64,000 bases of DNA from CAVQCT01 sp964520865 (GCA_964520865.1 CAZFOY010000012.1:3961-67960), one strand, 5' to 3'; counted from the stretch's first letter, positions 34,602 through 44,216 are shown. A program made the numbers and translations. The notes: generated by a model from the letters alone, not told the origin.

Positions 34602-37127
34602 TTAGTAGCAGGCAACCGGATCAGGACCTTCACCGAACATATATTCCGCCATGTACACGAGGTCGCCGATATCCAACTCCATTGAGCCGTCGACATCCGC
34701 CTCGTCGGGACAGGCCAGCGTTCCCTGGTCGTTGAACATGTAGTCGACCAGAGCGATCAGATCGGAGATATCTATTGTATGCTCGCTGTCATAATTGATA
34801 TCCCCTCGCATTCCCTGGCAGCATTCGCAAAGATCGCCGATCCCGTCGCCATCGGAATCGGCCTGTCCGACGTTGGAAACCGAGGGGCAATTGTCACAAA
34901 GGTCGCCGATTCCATCGCTATCAGCATCGGCCTGGTCGTTGTTTGCAATTGACGGGCAGTTGTCGACATCGCCACAAATGCCGTCGGCATCGATGTCATT
35001 CAGCGGGTCGTTCGGGCAGGCGTCGCAGACATCTCCGATACCATCGGCGTCTGCATCGGCCTGGTCAGGATTCGCGATTCCCGGGCAGTTGTCGTCGGGA
35101 CAGGTATTTTCCGGATGTCCCGGATCACCGAACCCGTCGCCATCCGAATCAAAGCAGACTTCGGCTGCCTGCACGTAGGTGCTTCTCACGTCCGAATAGG
35201 CGGACCATTGATCCTGAGCATCCTTGCCTCGCACCCGGTAGTAGAACAGACCGTCCGGGTGACTGCCAAAAGTGTAGAAGGTATCTACGATAGATGAAGA
35301 TACCACATTGGTACTACCAAATGACTCCACCGGATAGACGTTATCGACATAGAAACCGAATTCCACTACGGATACATCGGTGATGTAGGAGAACCTGACA
35401 TAGATCTGCTGCCCGACGTAAGCACTGAGGTCGAATTTGGCGTAGACCCAGCCGCTCGAAGTGCCGGTGATACCGTTGCCATGATTCTGGCCGTGCGGAT
35501 CTGAAGTCGTGGTAATGTTGCCGGGGATCGGTGTAAACGTAACGCCGTCGGTAGACACTTCGACGTAGGCATAGTCCCAATCGGATTCGATGGCGTAGGT
35601 CGTCCAGAACTGAAGGGTATCCCCCGGCTCGACGAGCACGGGCTCTTTCGTCCTCATATGGTGTGCAAGATTGTCCCCGGAATCGGAATAGAACGAGGGA
35701 GCGCCGGGATGTCCGACGAAACTATCGATCTTGAATTGATTGTTGTCCCAATTGTCAAAATTCCGGGCGCTGTCAGTCAGCCTCTGGAGATCCTGCATTT
35801 CGTCGAGTTCGTACGATACCGCCGGATTGAGGGTGTCGTCGAGTTGCCAGTTCACCTCGAAGCCGGCCGCATCGACCGTGTCGGCGACAGTGAGAGCAGG
35901 TTTCGCCGGCGGACGGATCGTCCAAACATCGGCGGCTGCACGCGCCATATACATGCACGCGCCATAGTTCTCGTTCACAAGCGGCGTGATCCGGGACAGG
36001 GACGGCCAGAAGCCGTCGCTACTTCCTCCAGCCTCAATTGTGAAGGCAAGATTCTTGTTCTTGGCTGTCTGTTCTCCGTACCCCCAGTCATCGCTGCTTC
36101 CGTTAGTAACATAGAGTCCCCAGCTTGCTTCGGGAGTATAGCCGTTGTAGGCAGTGAGCGAATCACCCATGATAGTGAAGATATCATCGTCCGGCGTATA
36201 TATCCGATCGTATCCCCACGGCCAAATAATGAGATTTGAATAGGAATGAAAGTAAAGAGTGATTACAAAATTATGCGCGCTAATGAAGTCCCGCATTGCC
36301 TGAGATTCCGGCTCCGTGAACGGCCCGGTACCGCGGTATGTTTCGGAGCTGGTTATAGGCGACGATCCGTCGTCGTCGTAGCCCCATTCGTAACCGTAGT
36401 TACGATTGAGATCCACTCCGTAGGTACCGTCACCGTTGTTCCGCCGGTTCTTTCTCCACATCCCGCCGCCACCGGGATTGGTTACCTGATTGTGGTAGTA
36501 GCCGTCGGGATTGACCGGGATCACAAACCAGAGTTGCCGGTTGTTGACCAGATCGGTGATCTCCGGCGAGCTGCCATAGTTCGTGACCAACGAGTCGACG
36601 AAATTGAGCAGGATGAGCGGAGTGATGACCTCACGCGCATGTATCGCCGCCGTGTAGAGAACTTCAGGTTCGTTCTCTTCGATCTCAGGGTTGTCGGATA
36701 TTTTGAACGCCCAGAGATCTCGCCCTTCGATGGTAGTGCCGATGCTGATTCGGTTGGTCATTATGCTGTGATGCAGCGCGATTACGCTGTCGACGTGAGC
36801 GTATATTTCCGCCAGGGTCAGGTATCCACCCATCGTTCGCTTGGTATCGAGTCTACTCTGATAGAACGCCGTGATGTCCGGATGGATAACTTTGAACCGG
36901 AACCCTTTGTCCTGAAGTTCGGTGATCTCTTTCTGCGTAGCCATGACGTCGAAACAACCGGTCGAATCCCAGACAATATCAAGACCAAGTTGGCGGACAA
37001 CGTCCCATTGAACCTTACTGTCTACGAAAACTCTGACTTGTGATTGAACCGGATCGTTTGCCCGGGCGAGATTAGTGCATAAAAATAGGCACAGCACGAG
37101 CGCCGTGGTCGTTATAATTGATTTCAT
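34602..37127 (-). CDS. Secreted M14 zinc carboxypeptidase with thrombospondin-3 repeats and dockerin
   Basis: The protein has 841 residues. A signal peptide (about 1-23, ending ARA) is followed by a propeptide and an M14 domain (about 110-410): zinc ligands HAREV (HxxE) and the His in TLYFHSYSNLIIWPW, the substrate loop GVDLNRNYGYEWGYDDDGSS, and the catalytic Glu in AFTIEAGGSSDGFWP. Beta-sandwich modules follow. Around 690-775 come Asp-rich calcium repeats of thrombospondin type 3 (DADADGIGDVCDACPNDPLN, DADSDGIGDLCDNCP). The C-terminus is a dockerin (CCQGMRGDINYDSE, TIDISDLIALVDYMF, ELDIGDLVYMAEYMFGEG). It likely trims peptides outside the cell in the manner of carboxypeptidase T. Confidence 0.9.
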   Translation of the reverse strand: MKSIITTTALVLCLFLCTNLARANDPVQSQVRVFVDSKVQWDVVRQLGLDIVWDSTGCFDVMATQKEITELQDKGFRFKVIHPDITAFYQSRLDTKRTMGGYLTLAEIYAHVDSVIALHHSIMTNRISIGTTIEGRDLWAFKISDNPEIEENEPEVLYTAAIHAREVITPLILLNFVDSLVTNYGSSPEITDLVNNRQLWFVIPVNPDGYYHNQVTNPGGGGMWRKNRRNNGDGTYGVDLNRNYGYEWGYDDDGSSPITSSETYRGTGPFTEPESQAMRDFISAHNFVITLYFHSYSNLIIWPWGYDRIYTPDDDIFTIMGDSLTAYNGYTPEASWGLYVTNGSSDDWGYGEQTAKNKNLAFTIEAGGSSDGFWPSLSRITPLVNENYGACMYMARAAADVWTIRPPAKPALTVADTVDAAGFEVNWQLDDTLNPAVSYELDEMQDLQRLTDSARNFDNWDNNQFKIDSFVGHPGAPSFYSDSGDNLAHHMRTKEPVLVEPGDTLQFWTTYAIESDWDYAYVEVSTDGVTFTPIPGNITTTSDPHGQNHGNGITGTSSGWVYAKFDLSAYVGQQIYVRFSYITDVSVVEFGFYVDNVYPVESFGSTNVVSSSIVDTFYTFGSHPDGLFYYRVRGKDAQDQWSAYSDVRSTYVQAAEVCFDSDGDGFGDPGHPENTCPDDNCPGIANPDQADADADGIGDVCDACPNDPLNDIDADGICGDVDNCPSIANNDQADADSDGIGDLCDNCPSVSNVGQADSDGDGIGDLCECCQGMRGDINYDSEHTIDISDLIALVDYMFNDQGTLACPDEADVDGSMELDIGDLVYMAEYMFGEGPDPVACY

Positions 37128-37215
37128 CCCTGCTCCTTGAAGTGTGTAACTAACTACAAAGTAACAAAGAACGGAGATTTTGCAAGGCTAAACTGGGTGT
37201 CCCCCCGGGTGAATA

Positions 37216-37245
37216 CGGGAGAGTCATCGTTCGATGACTCTCCCG
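37216..37245 (-). terminator. Perfect 14-bp hairpin, probable terminator of the dockerin gene
   Basis: CGGGAGAGTCATCG (37216-37229), loop TT, CGATGACTCTCCCG (37232-37245). It lies 22 nt beyond the stop of the 37268 gene. There is no T-run, so it may need Rho or act as a transcript-end stabiliser. Confidence 0.55.
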
Positions 37246-37267
37246 ATGCTATCTCAGTTCAATTCAA

Positions 37268-37921
37268 TTACGGGCAGCTGACGGGAGGTGGTCCGGCGGG
37301 TGTCTTGAACATATAATCCACCATGTAGATTACGTCGGACATGTCGCAGGAGAGGTCACCGTTTACATCGGCCTCTTCAAAGCAGAACGGGGCCGGACCG
37401 GAATTGAACGAATAGTCTGTGAGGTAAATGAGATCCGAAATATCGACCTGATCCAATACGTCGTAGTCGATATTCCCCCGCTCACCATAGCAACACTGCG
37501 TAAGATCAGGATTAACGCAGGTACAGGTAACAACGCAGGAAGGCGAGCCCTGACCATACTTGACCAGGCATAGGATGTCGCCGATGTTGACGCGACAGTC
37601 TCCGTTAACATCAGCGTTCGACAGCGGATTGGGAGCCGGGCCACCCAGGAACAGGAACGCCTGCAAGAAAGCAAGATCGGAAATGGAGATCGTTCCGTTG
37701 CCGTCGAGATCTCCCGGCATCTGCCCGGCGCAGGTGTCGGCCTTAACCGAAGAGGCGGCGGGATCTCCCGGTTGGATGGCACCAACAGCCGGTGGCATCT
37801 GATCAACGGACTGCGTAACGATTGTTCCCCGGTCCGATGTCGCGGCCGGTTCGGCCTGTGTGATGTTCGCCCCGCAGACTACGGCAAGCCCCAGCATCGT
37901 CAAGAATCGGATGCGTTTCAT
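37268..37921 (-). CDS. Secreted protein made of two dockerin-like modules
   Basis: The protein has 217 residues with a signal peptide (about 1-23, ending TQA). After a short linker two dockerin-like modules follow. The first: MPGDLDGNGTISISDLAFLQ and DVNGDCRVNIGDILCLVKYG. The second has the local signature CCYGERGNIDYD, then QVDISDLIYLTDYSFNSGP and DVNGDLSCDMSDVIYMVDYM. There is no catalytic domain, so it could be an adaptor or a decayed remnant of a larger dockerin protein. The two modules differ in the linker, so this is not a simple tandem duplication. Confidence 0.78.
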   Translation of the reverse strand: MKRIRFLTMLGLAVVCGANITQAEPAATSDRGTIVTQSVDQMPPAVGAIQPGDPAASSVKADTCAGQMPGDLDGNGTISISDLAFLQAFLFLGGPAPNPLSNADVNGDCRVNIGDILCLVKYGQGSPSCVVTCTCVNPDLTQCCYGERGNIDYDVLDQVDISDLIYLTDYSFNSGPAPFCFEEADVNGDLSCDMSDVIYMVDYMFKTPAGPPPVSCP

Positions 37922-38210
37922 GGTACCTCCTTCAATTGGGCTTCACGTCGCTGAACAAATGAAAACGCTGTAAACAGAATCTGGCGGTTAGGAACACCAA
38001 TGATGACGAGATTTGAGACGAATGTCCCTGCAATACAAGATATCGGACTTTTATATTTACGTCAAGGAAATAGAACGAGACGTGCCCCACAGCGAAGTAC
38101 TAAGAGTAACGAATCGGGACGTCATCGAACCGGGATCGGCACCTTTGGCACGCTGAGTCGACAGGCGTCGTGGTTGGGCTATAGATCGGGGAGTTTCAAA
38201 AGAGATGATA

Positions 38211-38282
<72 letters not shown>

Positions 38283-38285
38283 ATA

Positions 38286-38363
<78 letters not shown>

Positions 38364-38378
38364 TTACGAAGTATCCCA

Positions 38379-38406
38379 AATATATGCGGACAAACCGCCT
38401 TGTCAA
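38379..38406 (-). promoter_or_regulatory. Promoter of the tRNA-Gly/tRNA-Cys unit
   Basis: On the minus strand a perfect TTGACA (38406-38401) and TATATT (38384-38379) are 16 nt apart, and the tRNA begins 16 nt after the -10 box. This is the clearest promoter of the window. Confidence 0.8.
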
Positions 38407-38424
38407 CTTCTTTTGACGGAATAA

Positions 38425-40341
38425 TCATTCCTGGCCGGATTGCTGCTGTTGCTGCTGTTGCTGAAGCCGCTGGATCTGGCGGGACATTCGAGTGACCAAT
38501 GAATCAAGCCTCGGGACATACCAGGGGACAAGTTTTAGCAAAGCGTTTCGATGAATCGCCGCCTTCTGGTAATTCCGGGTCAGGAAAGCATACGTGTACA
38601 GGTCCTTTTGAGCCATGAATATCGTTGAATCTCGGGCCACGACCGTGTCCAGCAACGCCTCGGCGTATTTATGCTGCCTCAACATCTCAAGGCTGAACGC
38701 TTTCTGATAGAGCAGATAAATGTAGACCGGTTTGGGCGACTCACTGATTGCCCGATTGTAGTACTGCACGGCCAAATCGTTGCGACCCGCACCATAGTAG
38801 TCCAGTCCGGTCTTGTAGTCCTCGACAAATGAAAGCGGGTAGGTCGGCTCGAGGTCCCCCTCAATCGGGCAGACCTTCTTGTAAGCCATCTGGACGGAAC
38901 CGGTATGGTGAACCGTATCGGCTTCGTAATACCAACCGATCGTACGGTAGCAGTTGAGGAACTGCGGGTAGAGCAGCAGCGACTTCTCCGCCGGGGCTGA
39001 CGGCTTAACCCCGGTCGAGAAAATGATATAATCCGGACCCCGGCTGAGCAAATACCTGGAGTTGTGCTTCTGCTCCTTCCATGTAGAACTCATTCCGGGC
39101 ACGGGATCTTCGGAATGTCTCGCAATGGTCGAATCGGTCAGACCGAGCATATCGATCACGTCGTGGCCAAGCAGCCTGTAGCCGAGAACTCCGATTGTGG
39201 CGACAGCCACCGAGAAATCGCTGTGATCAGCCCTGAGCATATCCTTCGCGAGAAAATCCATCTTGCGAGTGAACCCTACCTCAAGGCGGTTATATGAAGC
39301 AACATAAGAATCGGCCAGCGCGAACGTCAGCGCACACAGAACGACTCCGGCTATTATCAAGACGGTCGCCCGAAGCGCCTTCTTCATTCCCTTCGCAATC
39401 TTGAAAAGCCCGACACATACGAGAGTCGAAGTCAATCCGAAAATCGGCAGATAGAACCGATGTACCTTCAGGACATCCCCCCCAATCAGCGTGACATAGA
39501 GCATAAACAGAACCACAAAAGCGAAAACGCTCCTGGCCCCAACGCTGATCTTCTTGAACACCAAAACCGGCAGCAATAACGCGGCGCCGTAAAATCCATA
39601 GTCCCGCATGAAACGGCTGGTGTACTCGATTCCATTGGTTAGTTGCGTCATTCTGAAACCGGTTTTGGCGTAGAACGGGTTCGGAAGAATCGATCCGTAG
39701 TAGGCCAGCTTGAAAACGACAAACGGAATTGAGAAGACAAAAGCGGCGCCGGCGCATCGCAGGGTGAAGTCCGGGATCTTTCTGCGTTCGATCGCCTCGA
39801 CCACAATCAGAGCGCCGGTGACAACTGCGCCGTCCGGTCTGAGGAAGACGAGAATTGCCAGCGCAAATATCAACAGGTAATTCCGTTGCAGGTACAGCCA
39901 GACTGCAAGCATCGCGAAAAAGGCGAATGCGGCGGTCGCAAGCCCGGCCGAGGACCAGTAGGAAAGGGATTGATTGCAGGCGACAATATACACCGGTATA
40001 AGCGCGAACCATCGGTCCTTCTCATCGAGAATCTCCCGGGCAATGAAGAAAGTCATGATGATCACCCCGCCGCCGAGTACGAAACCGGTCAACTTTGAGA
40101 TAAAGATGTAGTTGGCTCCCAACGCGCCCCAGAAAAGCGTATAGATTACCCAACCGAAATTGGTAAATCCTTCGACCCGCTCACCGTAGTTGTAGACGAG
40201 TCCGTGACCACTGAGATAATTGGCGACATACCGGTACGAGATGTAAGCGTCGTCCTGGGTGAAATTGTGGATATGCGCAAGGAGGGCGTAGATAAGCAAG
40301 GCCGGTACGAGCGGCAGGAGTATGTAGAGATATTTCTTCAC
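38425..40341 (-). CDS. Multispanning GT-C-type glycosyltransferase with C-terminal TPR-like region and polyQ tail
   Basis: The protein has 638 residues. About ten membrane helices fill residues 5-370. The first periplasmic loop holds QDDAYISYRYVANYLSGHG and NYGERVEGFTNFGW, the DD-type catalytic loop and pattern of lipid-linked-sugar GT-C transferases such as AftB-like enzymes. A second extracytoplasmic domain contains DMLGLTDSTIARHSEDP. After residue 510 come TPR-like helices (DYYGAGRNDLAVQYYNRAI, KYAEALLDTVVARDST). The last residues include eight consecutive Gln. It probably adds a sugar to a surface glycan using a polyprenyl-phosphate donor. It is the last gene of the glmU-like/galT/glgA operon. 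Confidence 0.78.
   Translation of the reverse strand: MKKYLYILLPLVPALLIYALLAHIHNFTQDDAYISYRYVANYLSGHGLVYNYGERVEGFTNFGWVIYTLFWGALGANYIFISKLTGFVLGGGVIIMTFFIAREILDEKDRWFALIPVYIVACNQSLSYWSSAGLATAAFAFFAMLAVWLYLQRNYLLIFALAILVFLRPDGAVVTGALIVVEAIERRKIPDFTLRCAGAAFVFSIPFVVFKLAYYGSILPNPFYAKTGFRMTQLTNGIEYTSRFMRDYGFYGAALLLPVLVFKKISVGARSVFAFVVLFMLYVTLIGGDVLKVHRFYLPIFGLTSTLVCVGLFKIAKGMKKALRATVLIIAGVVLCALTFALADSYVASYNRLEVGFTRKMDFLAKDMLRADHSDFSVAVATIGVLGYRLLGHDVIDMLGLTDSTIARHSEDPVPGMSSTWKEQKHNSRYLLSRGPDYIIFSTGVKPSAPAEKSLLLYPQFLNCYRTIGWYYEADTVHHTGSVQMAYKKVCPIEGDLEPTYPLSFVEDYKTGLDYYGAGRNDLAVQYYNRAISESPKPVYIYLLYQKAFSLEMLRQHKYAEALLDTVVARDSTIFMAQKDLYTYAFLTRNYQKAAIHRNALLKLVPWYVPRLDSLVTRMSRQIQRLQQQQQQQQSGQE
38440..38463 (-). 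repeat. CAG/CAA triplet repeat (8 codons, polyglutamine)
   Basis: Eight consecutive CAG or CAA codons encode a Gln run four residues before the C-terminus of the glycosyltransferase. The mixture of CAG and CAA would make slippage less frequent than in a pure repeat. Confidence 0.9.
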
Positions 40342-40343
40342 TA

Positions 40344-41819
40344 TTATCCGGAGTGACGATCCGAACCGACCAATTGTTCAAACAGGCTGATATACTGCCG
40401 TGCCGAGCTGTCCCAGGAAAAGTCTTCCTTCATCGCCCGCTTCATCAGTCCGGTCCAGACTCTCGTTTTCCTATACAATTTGACCGCTCGAGACAGCGCC
40501 TCCAGCATTGCATCGGAGGTGTACTCCTTGAAGACGAAACCGGTCCCGTCGAGCGAATCTTCGCTAACATCTTTCACCGTGTCGGCCAATCCGCCGACCT
40601 CACGCACAACCGGAAGCGTCGCGTACTTCAGCGAATACATCTGGTTCAGCCCGCAAGGTTCGTAGTGCGAAGGCATGAGAAAGATATCCGATCCGGCCTC
40701 GATCTGGTGGGCCAGTTTGTCATTGAACGTCAGATAGACCTTGATCTTGTCGGGATATTGCTCTTCGAGTTTCTTGAATAATTCGTGGTACTTCTTCTCC
40801 CCCGTACCGAGCACGACCATTTGCAGATCCATCGCAAAAATAAGGTCGGCCGCCTCCGCAATCAGGTCGAATCCCTTCTGGTCGGCCAGGCGAGAAATGA
40901 TTCCGATGAGCGGCGTTCGTTCCCTGACCGGCAGACCGGACTCACGAACGAGATCAACTTTGTCAATCCTTTTGCCGGAGAGATTGGCGGCGTAGTAGGT
41001 ATGGGAAATGTTCTTGTCCCGCGACGGCGACCAGACAGTGTAGTCTACACCATTAATAATGCCGTGCAGGTCGGCACTTCTTCCCTTCAGTACTCCGTCC
41101 AGTCCGGCACCCATCTCTTCGGTCTGAATCTCCCGGGAGTAGCGGGGTGATACCGTCGTGATCTTGTCGGCGTACGATATCGCCGCCTTCAGGAAGTTCA
41201 CCTTATCGTAGAATTCGAACGGAGCCGTCGCGAAGAAGAGCTCCGGAGGAAGACCCAGGTGCGCGAAGTTCTCCTTCGCGAACAACCCCTGATAGGCAAG
41301 GTTGTGAATGGTAAGAACGGTTCGCGTCCCCTCGAAAAAGCGATCCATCGACAACACGGTCTTCAGATAGGCCGGAATGAGCCCTGCCTGCCAATCGTGA
41401 ACGTGGATGATATCCGGTTTCCAGTCAAGTTGCTTGGTCAATTCCAAAACGGCCCGGTTGAAGAAGATGAACCGTTCATCGTTGTCGTCGTAATCAACAC
41501 CCGTAGCAGGATTGCGATAAAGCTCGGGGCGATCGAAGTAGTATTGATTCTCGATGAAATAATGTGTAAGCGGTTTTTTTCGGTGAGCGATCGATGATGC
41601 GGCTATCGGATGGTCCTGGCCGTTGATCGCGATCGTACCGGTCAGCTCGACCCTGGTCGGAACCGCCGATTTGAATTCCATCCCCCGGTACCTCGGGATA
41701 CAAACGGAAACCTCGTGGCCAAGCCTGGCCAGAGCCATAGGCAGAGAGCCGATCACATCTCCCAGCCCTCCGGTTTTTGCAAATGGTGTCGCCTCAGAGG
41801 CGACCGTAAGAATCTTCAT
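40344..41819 (-). CDS. glgA: Glycogen synthase (ADP-glucose type, GT5)
   Basis: The protein has 491 residues. The glucosyl-donor loop KTGGLGDVIGSLPMAL is near residue 16. HVHDWQAGLIPAYLK, ISRLADQKGFDLIAEAADLI and SHYEPCGLNQMYSLKYATLP with VREVGGLADTV are the GT5 conserved blocks. It transfers glucose from ADP-glucose to a growing alpha-1,4-glucan. It lies between galT and the GT-C gene, with gaps of 2 and 6 nt, so it is part of the same operon. Confidence 0.95.
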   Translation of the reverse strand: MKILTVASEATPFAKTGGLGDVIGSLPMALARLGHEVSVCIPRYRGMEFKSAVPTRVELTGTIAINGQDHPIAASSIAHRKKPLTHYFIENQYYFDRPELYRNPATGVDYDDNDERFIFFNRAVLELTKQLDWKPDIIHVHDWQAGLIPAYLKTVLSMDRFFEGTRTVLTIHNLAYQGLFAKENFAHLGLPPELFFATAPFEFYDKVNFLKAAISYADKITTVSPRYSREIQTEEMGAGLDGVLKGRSADLHGIINGVDYTVWSPSRDKNISHTYYAANLSGKRIDKVDLVRESGLPVRERTPLIGIISRLADQKGFDLIAEAADLIFAMDLQMVVLGTGEKKYHELFKKLEEQYPDKIKVYLTFNDKLAHQIEAGSDIFLMPSHYEPCGLNQMYSLKYATLPVVREVGGLADTVKDVSEDSLDGTGFVFKEYTSDAMLEALSRAVKLYRKTRVWTGLMKRAMKEDFSWDSSARQYISLFEQLVGSDRHSG

Positions 41820-41825
41820 GAGTGA

Positions 41826-42869
41826 CTATTCTGCTCCCGCGGCCTCGGTATTCACCTGCCGGGTGTACTCGTCGATCTTGATCTTCTTCAGATAGTCGGC
41901 CGCTTCTTCGGGCGTCGTTGGGTTGATATAGAAACCGGAGCCCCATTCGAATCCGGCTACTTTCGTTAGCTTGGGAATGATTTCGATATGCCAGTGATAA
42001 TACTCGCTGCATTCGCGCGACACCGGCCGCGAGTGAATCATGAAATTGAACGGCGGATCGTTCAGTGCCATCTTCAGCCTGAGCAATGCATCGCGGAGAC
42101 ACCTAGCCAGCGAGATGAACTCCGAACTGCTGATTTCAGTGTAGCTGGACTGATGTGATTTCGGCGCAATCCAGGTCTCAAACGGAAATCGGGCAGCGAA
42201 TGGCTGGAAGGTAATGAAAGCATCGAAATCGCTGACGATCCGTTCGTTGTCGGAAAGCTCCTGGCGAATGATATCGCAATAAATGCAGCGTTCCTTGAAG
42301 TTGTAGTACACCTTGGATCCGTCGAGCTCTTCCGCAACCCGCTTTGGAATGATCGGGGTTGCGATCAACTGGCTGTGGGAGTGTTCGAGCGAGGCACCGG
42401 CAGCTTCACCATGATTCTTGAACACAAGTATGTACTTCAGTCTGCTGTCTCGTTCCAGATCTATCATCCGCTCCCGATAAACCCAGAGGATATCCCGAAT
42501 CTCCTCGTCGGTCATGTCAACCATGTCCTTCGAATGATCGGGCGTCTCGATAACGACCTCATGAGCGCCGATGCCGCTCATTTTATCGTAGAGTCCTTTC
42601 GGTTCGCGGTTGAGACTCCCCTCAACTTTGAGGGCCGGGTATTTATTCGGGATGACACGGAGCGACCAGCCGGGTCGATTCGGTTCCGAGCCGGGCTTGC
42701 GGTAGGCGATTATTTCAGGAGGGGTGTTGTCTTCGTGACCGGGGCAGAACGGACACATCCGCGCCGCCACCCGTTTCGAGACCGAGCTGTAGGAGGAGGG
42801 GCGTTTACCGCGTTCGGTAGAGATAATAACCCATCGCCCCAGAATCGGATCTTTTCGCAGTTCCGGCAT
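41826..42869 (-). CDS. galT: Galactose-1-phosphate uridylyltransferase
   Basis: The protein has 347 residues. CPFCPGHE near residue 38 and the downstream CIYCDI provide metal-site Cys residues. The catalytic HxH appears in EHSHSQLIATP, with the second His being the uridylylated one in the family. EYYHWHIEIIPKL supplies further conserved His residues. It exchanges UMP between UDP-glucose and galactose-1-phosphate. Its place next to glgA suggests feeding of hexose phosphates into nucleotide sugars and storage glucan. Confidence 0.92.
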   Translation of the reverse strand: MPELRKDPILGRWVIISTERGKRPSSYSSVSKRVAARMCPFCPGHEDNTPPEIIAYRKPGSEPNRPGWSLRVIPNKYPALKVEGSLNREPKGLYDKMSGIGAHEVVIETPDHSKDMVDMTDEEIRDILWVYRERMIDLERDSRLKYILVFKNHGEAAGASLEHSHSQLIATPIIPKRVAEELDGSKVYYNFKERCIYCDIIRQELSDNERIVSDFDAFITFQPFAARFPFETWIAPKSHQSSYTEISSSEFISLARCLRDALLRLKMALNDPPFNFMIHSRPVSRECSEYYHWHIEIIPKLTKVAGFEWGSGFYINPTTPEEAADYLKKIKIDEYTRQVNTEAAGAE

Positions 42870-42944
42870 CTTATCTCCTCAATTGGTCTGACAACATATC
42901 ATCATATTTAGTAAAAGTCAACTCCGTCCCGCCAATAACGCAGG

Positions 42945-44216
42945 TCATAGCCTGATCACACCGATATCGTTCGCGGTCCCCGCCGCGATCGCTCTCAACA
43001 GCTCGATTTCGTTATCGGTCAGCGTATGATGTCGTCGCATCGTAACGGTTCGGGCCGTGTCTATCGCCTTCTCAATTTCGTACCTCGTATAACTGCCGGT
43101 GGTTCCCCAACTGAACGGAGGAACTTCCTTGTCAACTACCAGACTGCCGCCGAATATGTTACTGGCAATACCGATGTTAATCCCGGTATTGAGCAATGTC
43201 CCGATTCCGAATTTGGTGTGATCGCCGATAAACGAGCCGACCTTGTTCGAACCGGTGTCGATCTGCTGGCCGTTCATGCTGACGCGGATCGAAGCATAAT
43301 TGTTCTTGAGATCCGAGTTGGTTGTCATGGCCCCGAAATTCACCCATGAACCGACATAACTATGTCCTATGAAGCCATCGTGATATTTGTTAACGTAGGA
43401 ATGAAACACTGACTGCTCGATCTCTCCCCCCACCCGGCAGGTATGACCGATCGAAGACGAGCTGACTTTTCCGGCCAGTACGACCGAATTTGGCCCGACA
43501 AAGGTCGGTCCGTAAATCGCTGCGTGCGGTTCAACACGGCAGAGATCACCGATATAGACGGGGCCGTTCGAAGCATCGATCACTGCGCCCGGCAGTACTT
43601 CAACGTCGTTACCCAGATAGACGTCGTCCTGATTCACCCAGAAAGCCCCATCGTGTATCTTCATCCCCTTCGCGACCGGAAACGAAGACTCCATTGCACG
43701 AAAGTCCGATGTGATCTCCGATTCAATGTCTGCCATCACTTCCCAGATGTAGGAGTAGAGCGTCGCCGAAGTTTCGTGTTCCGGCAACTGCTCCCCTTCG
43801 ACGGTCGCCTGTTTGCTGAAATCTTCGGGAGTGCACACCGGTGGCATGCCTTTCAAAGAGTCTTCCATAAACAGGACGGCAACAGTCTCCCCCTGCGACA
43901 CAAATCTCGTCGACAGCCGCGCCTCACTAACCAACTTTGGCAGATTGCCATATTGACGGATCCTTCCATTCAACAGCAGGACCTGCGGGGTCGTCCGCTT
44001 AATAATGTTTACCGGGTAATCCTTGTACTGCTCGGCCACTATGCCGGCAAGTTGCGCTCGACAACAAAAGACAAGTCCGGCTTCCGGGAATTGGCGCTTG
44101 GCGCGAGCATACAGCGGAACGATACCGGCCCGGAGAGCATAAGCTGGACGAACCAGGGTCAATGGATAAAAGTTGGTGTACTTGTCGTCTTCGTAGAAAC
44201 AAATGGTAATCGGCAT
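42945..44216 (-). CDS. GlmU-like bifunctional nucleotidyltransferase / acyltransferase (alternative bacterial type)
   Basis: The protein has 423 residues. The N-terminus, ICFYEDDKYTNFYPLTLVRP then AYALRAGI, is typical of the Bacteroidetes-type alternative GlmU family rather than classical GlmU. From about residue 210 a left-handed beta-helix has hexapeptide repeats (YIGDLCRVEPHAAIYG, TFVGPNSVVLAG, GFIGHSYVGSWVNFGAMTT, FIGDHTKFGIGTLLNTG). The family is thought to make UDP-N-acetylglucosamine from glucosamine-1-phosphate, but a different sugar-1-phosphate is possible. It heads the carbohydrate operon with galT and glgA. Confidence 0.82.
   Translation of the reverse strand: MPITICFYEDDKYTNFYPLTLVRPAYALRAGIVPLYARAKRQFPEAGLVFCCRAQLAGIVAEQYKDYPVNIIKRTTPQVLLLNGRIRQYGNLPKLVSEARLSTRFVSQGETVAVLFMEDSLKGMPPVCTPEDFSKQATVEGEQLPEHETSATLYSYIWEVMADIESEITSDFRAMESSFPVAKGMKIHDGAFWVNQDDVYLGNDVEVLPGAVIDASNGPVYIGDLCRVEPHAAIYGPTFVGPNSVVLAGKVSSSSIGHTCRVGGEIEQSVFHSYVNKYHDGFIGHSYVGSWVNFGAMTTNSDLKNNYASIRVSMNGQQIDTGSNKVGSFIGDHTKFGIGTLLNTGINIGIASNIFGGSLVVDKEVPPFSWGTTGSYTRYEIEKAIDTARTVTMRRHHTLTDNEIELLRAIAAGTANDIGVIRL

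Noticed and set aside
38440..38463. Triplet repeat as a phase-variation switch
   Set aside because: Changes by whole codons do not shift the frame, and the repeat is interrupted (CAG/CAA).
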